Assembly (NCBI GenBank): GCA_964540815.1
Contig: CAZIOH010000021.1
Span: 1-64,000 of the forward strand
Reading direction: 5' to 3'
Length of the DNA: 64,000 nt
Origin: CAZIOH01 sp964540815
GTDB taxonomy: Bacteria; Myxococcota_A; Polyangia; Fen-1088
The notes under the pieces are model-generated. The model searched no databases. It saw only the letters and a program-made list of their open reading frames with translations, and was not told where the DNA came from. The translations under genes were made by a program, and so were the position numbers. This document shows positions 1-8,952 of this stretch, piece after piece. Each line of letters opens with the position of its first letter. Within the stretch, counting starts at the first letter, position 1.

Positions 1-1
1 G

Positions 2-478
2 GCCCGGGCCACCGAGGACATCAGCAACAAGATCAAGATGATCCAGGGCAGCTCGGGGGGGGCGGTCGAGGCCATCCGCCGCATCGGCGAGATCATCGGC
101 CGCATCAAGGAGATCCAGACCTCGGTGGCCAACGCGGTCGAGGAGCAAGCCGCCACCGCCTCGGAGATTGGCAAGAACATCAACCACCTGGCCAGCGCCA
201 GCGGGGAGATCGCCGGGAACATCACCAAGGTGGCCGAGACGGCCCAGAACACCTCGACCGGGACCTCCGAGACCGAGACGGCGGCCGCCGAGCTCGCGCG
301 CATGGCGGCGGGCCTGCAGCGCCTGGTGGCCGCCTTCCGCTACGAAGATGGGGTGCCCCGGGAGACGGGGGGCCTGCGCCGCGGTCTGAGCGTGGTCAAC
401 GGCCGGGGGACGGGGTCGACGGGCTCGAGCGGGCGGGGCGAGGGTGGAAGCTCCGGCGGATGGCGTGCGGCGTCCTGA
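2..478 (+). CDS. Methyl-accepting chemotaxis protein, C-terminal part
   Basis: The window opens inside this gene, so only its last 158 codons are seen. They encode the descending half of an MCP signalling hairpin: Ala/Ser/Glu-rich heptads including EIQTSVANAVEEQAATASEI, then LARMAAGLQRLVAAFRY and a Gly/Ser-rich tail without a recognisable CheR-docking pentapeptide. The conserved hairpin tip and any sensor domain lie upstream of the window. It sits 81 bp before cheA in the same direction and is probably the receptor of cluster I. By family role it would form trimers of dimers that control CheA through CheW. Family assignment is firm; the signal sensed cannot be told. Confidence 0.9.
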   Translation, partial: ARATEDISNKIKMIQGSSGGAVEAIRRIGEIIGRIKEIQTSVANAVEEQAATASEIGKNINHLASASGEIAGNITKVAETAQNTSTGTSETETAAAELARMAAGLQRLVAAFRYEDGVPRETGGLRRGLSVVNGRGTGSTGSSGRGEGGSSGGWRAAS

Positions 479-559
479 CGGGCGCGGGCCGCTCCGTCTC
501 ACGTCTCTGAGCGCCCAGCCTTTCCATTTCGCGCCGGCCCGAACCCCGAGGACACCAAG

Positions 560-2998
560 ATGAGCACATCCGACGAGATGGAGGAAGTGATCGTCGAGTT
601 CCTGGCCGAGAGCAAGGAGGGGCTCGACCGGGTCGACGACGATCTCCTGGCCCTCGAGAAGGATCCCGGGAACGCCGCCCGCCTGGCCAGCATCTTCCGC
701 GCGGTTCACAGCATCAAGGGCACCGCGGGGTTCCTGGCCTACGAGAAGTTGCAGGCCTTCGCGCACGTGGGCGAGAGCCTGCTCAGCTTGCTGCGCGACG
801 GGGAGCGTGCGTTCGACCGCGAGATCGCCGAGGCTCTCTTCGCGGCGGTCGACGCCCTGCGGGAGATGCTGGCCCAGATCGAGGCCAAGCGGGAAGAGAG
901 CAGCAAGGACTACAGCCAGGTCATGGATCGGTTGGCGGCCCTCACGGTGGCTTCGGACGGCGCGCCGGCGGAGACCGAGAGCCCGGGCGCCCCCCCCGCC
1001 ATGTCACCGAGCCGACCGGGCCTCACCCCGTCCGCCGCGGCGCCGTCCCTGTCCGCGGCTCCGCCCGCGCCCGGGCCCGCGCCCAGGCCCGCCGCCGCGG
1101 CGCCGCCCCCGGCGCCTCCCCTGGCTGCAGCTTCCCCGTCCACAGCTTCCCCGTCCGCCGCGCCTCCGCCAGGGCCGCCCCTCGCGGCGCCGGCGCCAGC
1201 GCCGGCCGAACCGCCGGACACCGCCCTCGAGCTCGAGGCCGCCCGCGCGACCGACGCCGGTCCACGCGCCGGCACCCCGGGCGGCGGCGAGAGCGTGCGG
1301 GTCGACGTCAGCCTGCTCGATCGGCTGATGAACCTGGTCGGGGAGCTTGTGCTGGCCCGCAACCAGGTCCTGCAGGTGGGCTCGATGCAGCAGGATCAGG
1401 CCTTCCTCGCCACCTCGCAGCGGCTGAACCTGATCACCTCCGAGCTGCAAGAGAGCGTGATGCGCACGCGCATGCAGCCAATCGGCAACGTGCTCCACAA
1501 GTTTCCTCGGCTGGTCCGCGATCTGGCCGGCGCCTGCCGCAAGCGGGTGCGGGTGGAGATGGAGGGTGAGAAGACCGAGCTCGACCGCACGTTGCTCGAG
1601 GCCATCCGGGATCCCCTGACCCACATCGTCCGCAACTCGGTCGATCACGGCATCGAGTCCCCGGAGGCGCGCCAGGCCGCCGGCAAGAACCCGGAGGGCC
1701 GGCTGGCCATCCGCGCCTTCCACGAGGGCGGGCAGGTCACGGTCGAGGTGGCCGACGACGGCGGCGGGATCAACGGCCAGCGCGTGAAGGACAAGGCCGT
1801 GGCCCGCGGGCTCGTCACCCCGGAGCAGGCCGAGCGGATGACCGATAGCGAGCTCGTGAGCCTGATCTTCCTCCCCGGCTTCTCCACCGCCGAGAGTGTC
1901 TCGAACATCTCGGGCCGAGGGGTGGGGATGGACGTCGTGCGGACCAACGTGGAGAAGGTGGGGGGCACGGTCGACGTCCAGAGCGTGCTCGGCAAGGGGC
2001 TCACCATCCGCATCCGCCTGCCCTTGACGCTGGCGATCATCCCCGCGCTGGTGGTGGGCAACGGGGACGAGCGCTACGCCATCCCCCAGATCAGCCTGAT
2101 GGAGATCGTGCGCCTCGAGCGCGACCAGGTGAAGCGCGCCATCGAGATGGTTCACAGCACGCCGGTCTACCGGCTGCGCGGCAACCTCCTGCCCTTGCTC
2201 TTCCTGCGGGACGCGCTGGCCGACGAGGGCGGCGGCGGCCCCCCGGCCCACGCCGCCACCGACACGGGAGCCCTCAACATCGTGGTCCTCTCGTCCGAGG
2301 AGCGGGTCTTCGGCCTGGTCGTGGATCGGGTGATGGACACCTCCGAGATCGTGGTCAAGCCACTCGGCAAGCACTTCAAGGCGGTCTCGCTCTTCGCCGG
2401 CGCCACCATCATGGGCGACGGCTCGGTCTCGCTGATCCTCGACGCGGCGGGCCTGGCCAATCACCTGCAAGGGTTCGCCCGGGTCCGCGAGACGGCCGTG
2501 GCCGCGGCGAACACCGCCGGAGGGCTCCCGGCGAGCGGCGGCATGTCGCTCCTGGTGTGCGACGTCGGTCAGGGTCGTCGGCTGGGGATTCCGCTCGCGT
2601 CGGTCGACCGACTGGAGGAGTTCAACCGGGATCGGGTCGAGCGGCTCGGCGACCAGGCGGTCGTCCAGTATCGCGGCGACATCTTGCGGGTCATGTCGCT
2701 CGGCGAGATGGTGGGGATGGGCGCGGGCTTTGGAGGAGGAGGCGACGAGATGGACGAGGCCGCCGCCCGCAAGACCACCATCCAGGTGGTGGCCTGTCGC
2801 GGCAAGTCGCGCCGCATCGGGCTCCAGGTGCAGCGGATCCTCGACGTGGTGGAAGGGGTCGGGCCGCCGGCGGCCGGGACCGCGCGCAGCGGCACCCTCG
2901 GCTCGGTGGTGGTCGGGGGCCGCCTGATCGAGGTGGTGGATCTGTCGGAATGGACCGACTTCGGCGGCGCGACGGCCGGCCTGGAGGTGACGCCGTGA
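560..2998 (+). CDS. cheA: Chemotaxis histidine kinase CheA (cluster I)
   Basis: 812 residues. An N-terminal Hpt domain carries the phospho-accepting His50 in AVHSIKGTAGF. A Pro/Ala-rich linker (about 140-235) stands where a CheY-binding P2 domain might be, and no P2 is recognisable. The P3 dimerisation helices start near VDVSLLDRLMNLVGELVLAR. The HATPase domain has the N-box VRNSVDHGIE and the G-boxes VADDGGGI and GRGVGMDVV. Two CheW-like domains follow (about 500-640 and 655-800), where most CheA proteins have one. The start ATG follows a GAGGAC-like ribosome site. Its stop overlaps the GTG of cheW by 4 bp. It should phosphorylate the CheY at 3472 and the CheB at 3837. Confidence 0.96.
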   Translation: MSTSDEMEEVIVEFLAESKEGLDRVDDDLLALEKDPGNAARLASIFRAVHSIKGTAGFLAYEKLQAFAHVGESLLSLLRDGERAFDREIAEALFAAVDALREMLAQIEAKREESSKDYSQVMDRLAALTVASDGAPAETESPGAPPAMSPSRPGLTPSAAAPSLSAAPPAPGPAPRPAAAAPPPAPPLAAASPSTASPSAAPPPGPPLAAPAPAPAEPPDTALELEAARATDAGPRAGTPGGGESVRVDVSLLDRLMNLVGELVLARNQVLQVGSMQQDQAFLATSQRLNLITSELQESVMRTRMQPIGNVLHKFPRLVRDLAGACRKRVRVEMEGEKTELDRTLLEAIRDPLTHIVRNSVDHGIESPEARQAAGKNPEGRLAIRAFHEGGQVTVEVADDGGGINGQRVKDKAVARGLVTPEQAERMTDSELVSLIFLPGFSTAESVSNISGRGVGMDVVRTNVEKVGGTVDVQSVLGKGLTIRIRLPLTLAIIPALVVGNGDERYAIPQISLMEIVRLERDQVKRAIEMVHSTPVYRLRGNLLPLLFLRDALADEGGGGPPAHAATDTGALNIVVLSSEERVFGLVVDRVMDTSEIVVKPLGKHFKAVSLFAGATIMGDGSVSLILDAAGLANHLQGFARVRETAVAAANTAGGLPASGGMSLLVCDVGQGRRLGIPLASVDRLEEFNRDRVERLGDQAVVQYRGDILRVMSLGEMVGMGAGFGGGGDEMDEAAARKTTIQVVACRGKSRRIGLQVQRILDVVEGVGPPAAGTARSGTLGSVVVGGRLIEVVDLSEWTDFGGATAGLEVTP

Positions 2999-3450
2999 GT
3001 GACGTGTCCCAGGTTGGAGACGGGAGCACCCGCTCCGTGTGCACCTTCATGGTGGGTGGCCTCTGCCTCGGGATCGAGGTCTCCACCATGCGCGAGGTCC
3101 TCCGCGCACAGACCCTGACGCGCGTGCCGCGGGCTCCCCGCGAGGTGCGCGGGCTCATGAACCTGCGCGGACAGATCGTCACCGCGGTGGATCTGGCCGC
3201 GCGGCTGCGCTTGCCGCGCGGCGAGCGGCCGGCCGCCGCCATGAACGTGATCGTCCAGACCCAGGATGGCCCGGTCAGCCTGCTGGTCGACGAGATCGGG
3301 GACGTGGTGGAGGTTGGGGCTCCGGAGGCCGAGCCCCCTCCCGCCAACCTGATGCCGGAGGTGCGGGAGCTCATCTCGCAGGTCTACAAGCTGCGGGACG
3401 GTCTGCTCCTGCTCCTCAACGTCGAAAAGACCGTCATGGCTGAAGGTTAG
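2995..3450 (+). CDS. cheW: Chemotaxis coupling protein CheW (cluster I)
   Basis: 151 residues from a GTG start that overlaps the cheA stop (GTGA), which implies translational coupling. Longer in-frame openings upstream lie inside cheA and are not credible. CheW-type SH3-like features are present: CLGIEVSTMREVLRAQTLTRVP, the Arg-Gly turn MNLRGQIVTAVDLAARL and VSLLVDEIGDVVEV. By family role it links MCP tips to the CheA P5 domain at the inner face of the membrane. CheA here already carries two CheW-like domains, so this free copy may help set array stoichiometry. Confidence 0.95.
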   Translation: MSDVSQVGDGSTRSVCTFMVGGLCLGIEVSTMREVLRAQTLTRVPRAPREVRGLMNLRGQIVTAVDLAARLRLPRGERPAAAMNVIVQTQDGPVSLLVDEIGDVVEVGAPEAEPPPANLMPEVRELISQVYKLRDGLLLLLNVEKTVMAEG

Positions 3451-3471
3451 GCAAGGTAGGAGAAGGCTCAC

Positions 3472-3840
3472 ATGCGTGCACTGGTGGTCGATGATTCCCG
3501 GGCCATGCGTCTCGTGATGAAGAACATCCTCAGGGCTCAGGGGTTCGAGACCTTCGAGGCCGGGCACGGCGGCGAGGGGCTGGCGCGGTTGAAGGAAAAC
3601 GGTCCGATCGAGCTGGCGCTGGTCGACTGGAACATGCCGGAGATGAACGGCCTCGAGTTCGTCAAGGCCGTGCGCAAGGATCCCCTCTACGACGACATGC
3701 GAATGGTCATGGTGACGACCGAGGCGGACATCTCGCGCATGGTCGAGGCGCTGGAGAGCGGGGCCAACGAGTACCTGATGAAGCCCTTCACCAAGGAAGC
3801 TCTCCACGACAAGCTGGTCATCGTCGGGCTGACGCCATGA
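3472..3840 (+). CDS. cheY: CheY-type single-domain response regulator (cluster I)
   Basis: 122 residues, a receiver domain only. The acidic pair is in ALVVDDS, the phospho-acceptor is Asp52 in VDWNMPEMNG, the switch Thr is in VTTEADIS and the conserved Lys is in LMKPFT. The start follows AGGAG with about 9 bases of spacing. The stop overlaps the start of cheB by 4 bp (ATGA). It most resembles the cluster II CheY at 22440 (shared ALVVDDS-x-AMR and DW-x-MP), so the two are probably equivalent partners of the two classical CheA kinases. Whether the target is a flagellar motor or another output is not shown. Confidence 0.94.
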   Translation: MRALVVDDSRAMRLVMKNILRAQGFETFEAGHGGEGLARLKENGPIELALVDWNMPEMNGLEFVKAVRKDPLYDDMRMVMVTTEADISRMVEALESGANEYLMKPFTKEALHDKLVIVGLTP

Positions 3841-5021
3841 GCACCACCCCGACACCCAAGGTCCGCGTGCTGGTGGTGGACGACTCGGCGGCGATCCGCC
3901 GCCTCTTGCGGTCGCTGCTCGAGACCGATCCTGGGCTGACCGTGGTGGGGACCGCGGCCAATGGACAGTCGGCCCTCGATCAGATCCCGGAGCTGAAGCC
4001 TGACGTGGTGACGCTCGACATCGAGATGCCGGTGATGGATGGCCTCGCCTGCCTGCGCGAGCTGCGCAAGCGGTGGCCGCGGCTGCCGGTCATCATGCTC
4101 AGCACCCTGACGGAGCGCGGGGCGGCCGCGACCCTCGACGCGCTGGCGGCCGGGGCCAGTGACTACGTGGCCAAGCCGACCCAGTTCGCCGCGGCCAACC
4201 TGGCGGTCGAGGCCATCCGCGCCCACATCGTCCCCAAGATCAAGGCGCTGGCGGAGCGGGCGGCGATCTCGCCGAGCTTCCCGGCGGCCCATCCCCGAGG
4301 GTCGGCGACGCTGGCCGGGACGCCGGTCGCGGGGGGCGGTCACCCGAACCTGGCGTTTGCCCCCGCGCCCGCGCCTTCCCCCGGCATCCCACGCAAGCCC
4401 ATCGAGGTGGTGGGCATCGGGATCTCCACGGGAGGCCCCAACGCGCTCGGGCTCCTCTTGCCCGCGTTGCCCGCCGACCTGCGGGTGCCGATCGTGATCG
4501 CGCAACACATTCCTCCGCTCTTCAGCGCGCTCATGGCCGAGCGGCTGGCGGCGACCTCGCGCATCGCGGTGCGCGAGGCCAAGGACGGCGAGCCCCTGCA
4601 GCCGGGGACCGCCTACATCGCTCCGGGAGACTTTCACATGAGCGTGGTGGGGAGGAGCGGCGGCTACCGGATCAGCCTCGGGAAGGGCCCGCCCGAGAAT
4701 TCCTGTCGGCCGGCCGTCGACGTGCTGTTTCGTTCGCTGGCCGAGCAGGTGGGTGCCGGGGCCCTCGGGATCATGATGACAGGGATGGGGCAGGACGGGC
4801 TGGTGGGCTCGCGCTTGTTGCATGCCGCCGGGGGACGCCTCCTCGCCCAGGACGAGGCCTCGAGCGTGGTGTGGGGCATGCCGGGCTTCGTGGTGCGTGC
4901 GGGGCTGGTCGAACAGGTCTTGCCGCTCGAGCACCTGGCCGCAGCGCTCGTGACCCGGGTCTCGCCGGGGAAGGGCGGGGCCGGCGCCGGCGCCGGCGAC
5001 CCCAAGCGCGTGGTGGGATGA
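3837..5021 (+). CDS. cheB: Protein-glutamate methylesterase CheB (cluster I)
   Basis: 394 residues. The N-terminal receiver has Asp61 in LDIEMPVMDG and the Lys in VAKPTQ. A Pro/Ala linker (about 145-187) leads to the C-terminal methylesterase. The catalytic triad can be read as Ser197 (GISTGG), His224 (IAQHIP) and Asp320 (GMGQDG). It removes methyl groups from MCP glutamates and may deamidate glutamines. It overlaps cheY upstream and cheR downstream by 4 bp each, so adaptation enzymes and regulators are made together. No residue expected to be essential is missing. Confidence 0.95.
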   Translation: MSTTPTPKVRVLVVDDSAAIRRLLRSLLETDPGLTVVGTAANGQSALDQIPELKPDVVTLDIEMPVMDGLACLRELRKRWPRLPVIMLSTLTERGAAATLDALAAGASDYVAKPTQFAAANLAVEAIRAHIVPKIKALAERAAISPSFPAAHPRGSATLAGTPVAGGGHPNLAFAPAPAPSPGIPRKPIEVVGIGISTGGPNALGLLLPALPADLRVPIVIAQHIPPLFSALMAERLAATSRIAVREAKDGEPLQPGTAYIAPGDFHMSVVGRSGGYRISLGKGPPENSCRPAVDVLFRSLAEQVGAGALGIMMTGMGQDGLVGSRLLHAAGGRLLAQDEASSVVWGMPGFVVRAGLVEQVLPLEHLAAALVTRVSPGKGGAGAGAGDPKRVVG

Positions 5022-5833
5022 ACGCGGCGGACTTCGACTTCGTCCGCAAGATCGTCCGCGACGGGGCGGCCATCTCGCTCGACGACAGCAAGCAGTACCT
5101 GGTGCAGTCGCGGCTCGAGCCGCTGGCGGCCAAGGTGTGCGGAGGGTCGGTGGATGAGCTGCTGCGCCGGCTGCGCGGGTCGCCGCACGGCGAGCTCCAC
5201 ACCAAGGTCATCGAGGCGATGACCACCAACGAGACCTACTTCTTCCGCGACAACTCCCCCTTCGAGGCGCTGCGCAAGGTGGTCCTGCCCGTCCTCCTCA
5301 AGCGCGCCGAGAGCACCAAGTCGCTCACCATCTGGTCCGCCGCGAGCTCGAGCGGCCAGGAGGCCTACAGCATCGCCATGCTGCTCGACACCTACTTCCC
5401 CGCCCTCGCCGGGTGGTCGGTGCAGATCCTCGGGACCGACATCTCCTCGGCCATGGTGCGGCGGGCCCAGGACGGGATCTTCACCCAGCTCGAGGTTAAC
5501 CGTGGGTTGCCGGCCCCCATGCTCGTCAAGTACTTCGAGCGGGACCGCCTGGAATGGAAGCTGAAGGACCAGATCCGTCGGCGCGTGACCTTCCGGCAGA
5601 TGAACCTGCTCGACGCGCGTTACGATCTGCCGCGGCTCGACGTGGTGTTCCTGCGCAACGTCCTCATCTACTTCGAGAAGCCGGTGAAGGAGGCCATCGT
5701 CTCCCGGATTCACAAGCTCCTGCGGCCGGACGGGGCGGTCTTCCTCGGCGCCGGTGAGACCATGTTCAACATCGACGACCGCTTCACCGCGGTGCAGGCC
5801 GAGAAGACCCTCTACTACCGCCCGAAGACCTAG
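5018..5833 (+). CDS. cheR: Chemotaxis methyltransferase CheR (cluster I)
   Basis: 271 residues from the ATG that overlaps the cheB stop. The longer opening upstream lies inside cheB and is rejected. CheR hallmarks are TTNETYFFRD, the SAM-binding stretch IWSAASSSGQEAYSIAM and the catalytic-region motif VVFLRNVLIYF. It transfers methyl groups from SAM to MCP glutamates. There is no TPR extension and no pentapeptide-binding insertion that can be recognised by eye. It is the last classical che gene of cluster I; the next gene on this strand starts 189 bp later. Confidence 0.95.
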   Translation: MNAADFDFVRKIVRDGAAISLDDSKQYLVQSRLEPLAAKVCGGSVDELLRRLRGSPHGELHTKVIEAMTTNETYFFRDNSPFEALRKVVLPVLLKRAESTKSLTIWSAASSSGQEAYSIAMLLDTYFPALAGWSVQILGTDISSAMVRRAQDGIFTQLEVNRGLPAPMLVKYFERDRLEWKLKDQIRRRVTFRQMNLLDARYDLPRLDVVFLRNVLIYFEKPVKEAIVSRIHKLLRPDGAVFLGAGETMFNIDDRFTAVQAEKTLYYRPKT

Positions 5834-6022
5834 TAGCTGCTGGGACAGGAGCTTTACCCGTGAATCGGTCGACCGAGGGCCTCAATTCGAAGCGGAATCC
5901 GTCGATGGACGACCTGAGGGTGATCGATCCGATGACGACGATCGGCGGTGTGCGGGCGGGGCTTCGCGGCGGATGGCCAACGCCGGGAGCTTGCCAGGAC
6001 ATTGGCCGGGACAGGGGGGGAC

Positions 6023-7603
6023 GTGTCCGCGCCATACGACATCCAAGGGAGTAGCCTCGGCGAGGCGTCGGCACCCGGGGCGACCCCGGCCACCGTCGGC
6101 GCCCGTGAGTCGGGCGCCGTGGAGCCGACCGCACGGGAGCCGGGAACGCCGGCCTCGCGGGAGCACGGCGACGATCAGCCGGGCTTCACGTCGCTCGCGC
6201 AGCAGCTCTTGCGGCTCAAGCGCGAGCTGCTCACGGCGCAGTACCGGCTCGAGCAGCAGGGGACCCAGCTCTCCTTGGCCCTGTCCCTCCCGCGGTTCTT
6301 CCTGCGCGACCGGGCGGAGCCCGACCGCTTGCGCGATCTCTGCAAGGCTCTGACCACCGGCCTGCGGGTCCAGCGGGTGCGGCTCTTGGGGGTGGATGAG
6401 GCGGGGTTGACGCCGATGGTCACCACGCGACCGGCCCCCACCCAGCCCCTCTCTCCTGCCACGATCGAGTTGCTGGCGGCGTTTCCCTCCGGGTACTGCA
6501 ACGATCCGACCGACGAGCGCTTTGCCGGATTGGCCGGGGCGGTGGGGCTCGGTCGCTTCCTGTGGAGTCGGGTCAGCCTGCAGCCGGGGCACCCACCGGC
6601 GCTGCTGGTGGCGGGCTTCGAGTCGAGCCGTACCCCGGTCGAGGTGGCATTCGATTCGGCGAACGTGGTGTTGCTCGACAACCTGGCCCGGCAGATCGGG
6701 ATGCACGCCGCGAACCTGGCGCTGCTCAAGGAGCTCGAGCGCGAGAAGTCGGAGCTGCAGGCCCTGCGCTCCACCCTCGAGCAGCAGGTGGCAGACCGCA
6801 CCGCGCAGGTCACCGAGACCAACGAGCACCTCACCAGCACCTTCAAGGAACTGGAGGACCACAACAACCTGATCCTGGCCGACCTCGAGGAGGCCAAGCA
6901 ATTCCAGTCCCGCATCCTGTCGGCGTTGCCCGAGCACCCGGGGCTGAGCCTGGCGGCCAGCTACGGGCCACTCGATCTGGTGGGCGGGGACGTCTACAAC
7001 GTGTCCCTGATCGCGCCGGACGTGGTGCGGATCTTCCTGGCGGATGCGACCGGACACGGGGTGCAGGCCTCGCTCCGCACCATCCTGATCGCCTCCGAGT
7101 ACGAGCGGCTGAAGTTCACCCACGCGGATCCCCAGGGCCTGCTCGAGGCGCTGAACCAGCGCCTGGTCGAGCTGTTTCCCGACGGCTCGCTGATGGCCAC
7201 CGCCAGCTGCCTCGACATCGAGGTGGGCGCGGGTCAGCGGCGCCTGCGCCTGGCGGACGCCGGGAATCCCCCCATCGTCCGCCTCAGCTCCGGGGAGGCC
7301 CTGGAGCTCTCGGCGCCCGGGACCTTGCTCGGCGTGATTCCGAACGCCCACTTCGGCGTCAGCGAGATGGCCCTCTCGGCGGGTGACGTGGTGGTGGTGT
7401 GCTCCGACGGGCTGGTCGAGGCCATGAACGACGACCAGCGATCGTACGAGCTCGATCACGACACGGCCCGCCGGCTGCTGCGCCCGGGAACGGACGACGA
7501 CGCCCAGGCCTTCCTCGGCCGACTGCACGCCGACTTCAAGGGCTTCCTGCAAGGCAATCCCCTCAAGGACGACCTCACCGTCATCGTCGCCCACGTCCGC
7601 TGA
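6023..7603 (+). CDS. PP2C/SpoIIE-type serine phosphatase (RsbU-like)
   Basis: 526 residues from the GTG at 6023, chosen because a purine-rich site (ACAGGGGGGG) lies just upstream; an in-frame GTG at 5948 lacks one. Order: an N-terminal coil (LLRLKRELLTAQYRLEQQ), a GAF-like middle, a long coiled coil (LKELEREKSELQALRSTLEQ onward), then the SpoIIE phosphatase domain from about residue 308. Metal-binding motifs are LVGGDVYNV, LADATGHGVQASL, VVVCSDGLVEAMND and KDDLTVIVAHV. Such enzymes dephosphorylate STAS anti-anti-sigma proteins. The obvious partner faces it at 7974-8390. It follows cheR, so chemosensory input is plausible but inferred; it has no receiver domain of its own. Confidence 0.88.
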   Translation: MSAPYDIQGSSLGEASAPGATPATVGARESGAVEPTAREPGTPASREHGDDQPGFTSLAQQLLRLKRELLTAQYRLEQQGTQLSLALSLPRFFLRDRAEPDRLRDLCKALTTGLRVQRVRLLGVDEAGLTPMVTTRPAPTQPLSPATIELLAAFPSGYCNDPTDERFAGLAGAVGLGRFLWSRVSLQPGHPPALLVAGFESSRTPVEVAFDSANVVLLDNLARQIGMHAANLALLKELEREKSELQALRSTLEQQVADRTAQVTETNEHLTSTFKELEDHNNLILADLEEAKQFQSRILSALPEHPGLSLAASYGPLDLVGGDVYNVSLIAPDVVRIFLADATGHGVQASLRTILIASEYERLKFTHADPQGLLEALNQRLVELFPDGSLMATASCLDIEVGAGQRRLRLADAGNPPIVRLSSGEALELSAPGTLLGVIPNAHFGVSEMALSAGDVVVVCSDGLVEAMNDDQRSYELDHDTARRLLRPGTDDDAQAFLGRLHADFKGFLQGNPLKDDLTVIVAHVR

Positions 7604-7973
7604 GCGGTAATCGTGACTGGTCGATTGTATCGGGGACGTGGCTCGCTGCCGCTCGCACGTCCCCGCGCCCCTCTCGCTCCGCGCGGCAAAGCCGCGCTCC
7701 GCTCGCTCCTGCGGGGCGAGGGGATTGGATGGGGCTCGCCTCGGCCGGCTTGGCCAACTTGGTCAGAAGGATCCAGCGGCCCCCGGGATCGCGCCCCACC
7801 ATGTGGTGGATCGGAGGTTGGCTTTGCCAACCGGAGAAGACACTGGCGAAGCAGATCCGGGCCCGCTTCTCGTCGTCCGCGGGAGGGGCCCGCGGGGAGG
7901 GGTCCTCCCCTTCCCGCGAGCGCCGAAGGCGCGTCCGGTCCTCCCCTTCCCGCGAGCGCCGAAGGCGCGTTCT
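7604..7973. repeat. Convergent intergenic region with hairpins and a 36-bp tandem repeat
   Basis: These 370 bp separate the stops of the PP2C gene and the STAS gene and contain no convincing gene. A perfect 9-bp stem (7632-7640 with 7656-7664, GGGGACGTG / CACGTCCCC) stands 28 bp after the PP2C stop. A second stem GCGCGGC-AAA-GCCGCGC lies at 7681-7697. A 34-bp unit is repeated at 7901-7934 and 7937-7970. Each copy carries the small palindrome GCGCC-GAA-GGCGC, and the second copy ends 4 bp before the STAS stop codon. These could terminate transcription from both sides, though no U-tract is present. Confidence 0.7.
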
Positions 7974-8390
7974 TCAGCTCTTCTCGACGCGGACCACGTC
8001 CTGGGCGAAGTGGGTGAGGGTCTTGAGGCTCCGGGCTTGCCACGCCTGGGCCAGGGCCGAGAGGAAGACCACCTGGTAGCGCAGGTCGGTCTCGAGGTTG
8101 AGCACCCGCTGCACCCACAGCACCACCTGCTTGAAGCAGGACGAGCTCATGAACACCAGGTCCCGGATGTCGAGGCGCACCCGCTTCGAGTGGGCCGAAC
8201 GCGCCGCGGCGTCAACCTGCTTGAAGAGCCCTTCGAGGTGGGGCTGGGCCACCACGTCCGCCGTCCCCGAGAGGATGATGGCGATGTCGCCATCCGCCTG
8301 GGACAGCCGGGCCGCGAAGGTCGGCTCGTTGACCTCGAAGATTGCCGAGCCGTTCACAGGAGCTCCGTTGTCGCCGATGCCGTTACCCAT
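7974..8390 (-). CDS. STAS-domain protein (anti-sigma factor antagonist-like)
   Basis: 138 residues. After a short N-terminal tail comes a STAS fold: GDIAIILSGTADVVAQPHLE, then VRLDIRDLVFMSSSCFKQVV, whose Ser cluster sits where the kinase-targeted Ser of SpoIIAA/RsbV occurs, then a C-terminal strand-helix. The ATG at 8390 follows AGGGGAG at good spacing, so the 37-bp overlap with the upstream ATPase gene is probably real. The pair is transcribed together on the minus strand. By family role the ATPase would phosphorylate this protein and the PP2C phosphatase opposite would reverse it. The final target (a sigma factor, FlgM or other) is unknown. Confidence 0.82.
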   Translation of the reverse strand: MGNGIGDNGAPVNGSAIFEVNEPTFAARLSQADGDIAIILSGTADVVAQPHLEGLFKQVDAAARSAHSKRVRLDIRDLVFMSSSCFKQVVLWVQRVLNLETDLRYQVVFLSALAQAWQARSLKTLTHFAQDVVRVEKS

Positions 8391-8884
8391 ACTGTCTCCC
8401 CTTCTAAACGCAAGCTTAGGTCCATCTCCAACTCCGCCCGTATGCGTGCCAACCCCAACCCTGATGCGTCGCCCTTCAGCGCCGAGCAGAGCATGTCAAT
8501 CTGATACATCTCCACCGCGGTGGCCGGATCCTCCAGCTCTTGCACGGTCATCCTCAGGTCGTCGACGTGCTCGGGCGCGCCCTGGTTGGCAACCTCGACC
8601 CAGCCGAACCAGCGTCCGGCGCGCTGCTCGATGCCGGTCCGCAAGCGGGCCCCCGGCTGCGAGGAATACTTGGCCGCGTTCTCCAGCAGCTCATGCGCCG
8701 CGACGGTCACCCGCGCCAGCAGGTCCGGGTCCGGCGAGCTCGAGCGCAGGTACTGCTCGAGGAAGGTCCGCACCACCGATACCTGGTCCATCCTCGCCAC
8801 CAGCTGGATGTCGAGGGCGAAGGTCGCCGGCTCGACCTTGGTCAAAGTGTGGTTGGTATCGATCGCGTTCACCCCGAGCTCCAT
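8354..8884 (-). CDS. RsbW-like HATPase (anti-sigma factor / serine kinase-like)
   Basis: 176 residues. The centre is a GHKL ATPase of the HATPase_c_2 type: the N-box VTVAAHELLENAAKYS and the glycine box KGDASGLGLARIRAEL. There is no His-kinase dimerisation domain, as in RsbW/SpoIIAB, which both phosphorylate a STAS partner and sequester a sigma factor. It runs into the STAS gene with a 37-bp overlap. A sigma-28-like promoter reads into it from 8979-8953. No sigma factor gene is beside it, so the client may be encoded elsewhere, or it may act only as a STAS kinase. Confidence 0.8.
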   Translation of the reverse strand: MELGVNAIDTNHTLTKVEPATFALDIQLVARMDQVSVVRTFLEQYLRSSSPDPDLLARVTVAAHELLENAAKYSSQPGARLRTGIEQRAGRWFGWVEVANQGAPEHVDDLRMTVQELEDPATAVEMYQIDMLCSALKGDASGLGLARIRAELEMDLSLRLEGETVWVTASATTELL

Positions 8885-8952
8885 TCGAGCCTCCCCATGT
8901 GCTGCCGACGAGCGGACCGGGCCGTCGCCGGTCTTTCGGCTTCCGTCTGGGA

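Noticed and set aside
5860..6054. Small 64-codon reading frame between cheR and the PP2C gene
   Set aside because: It overlaps the chosen PP2C start, has mediocre initiation and composition unlike a protein of this genome. The TCAAT...GTCGATGG element lies inside it, so the stretch is better read as a leader region.
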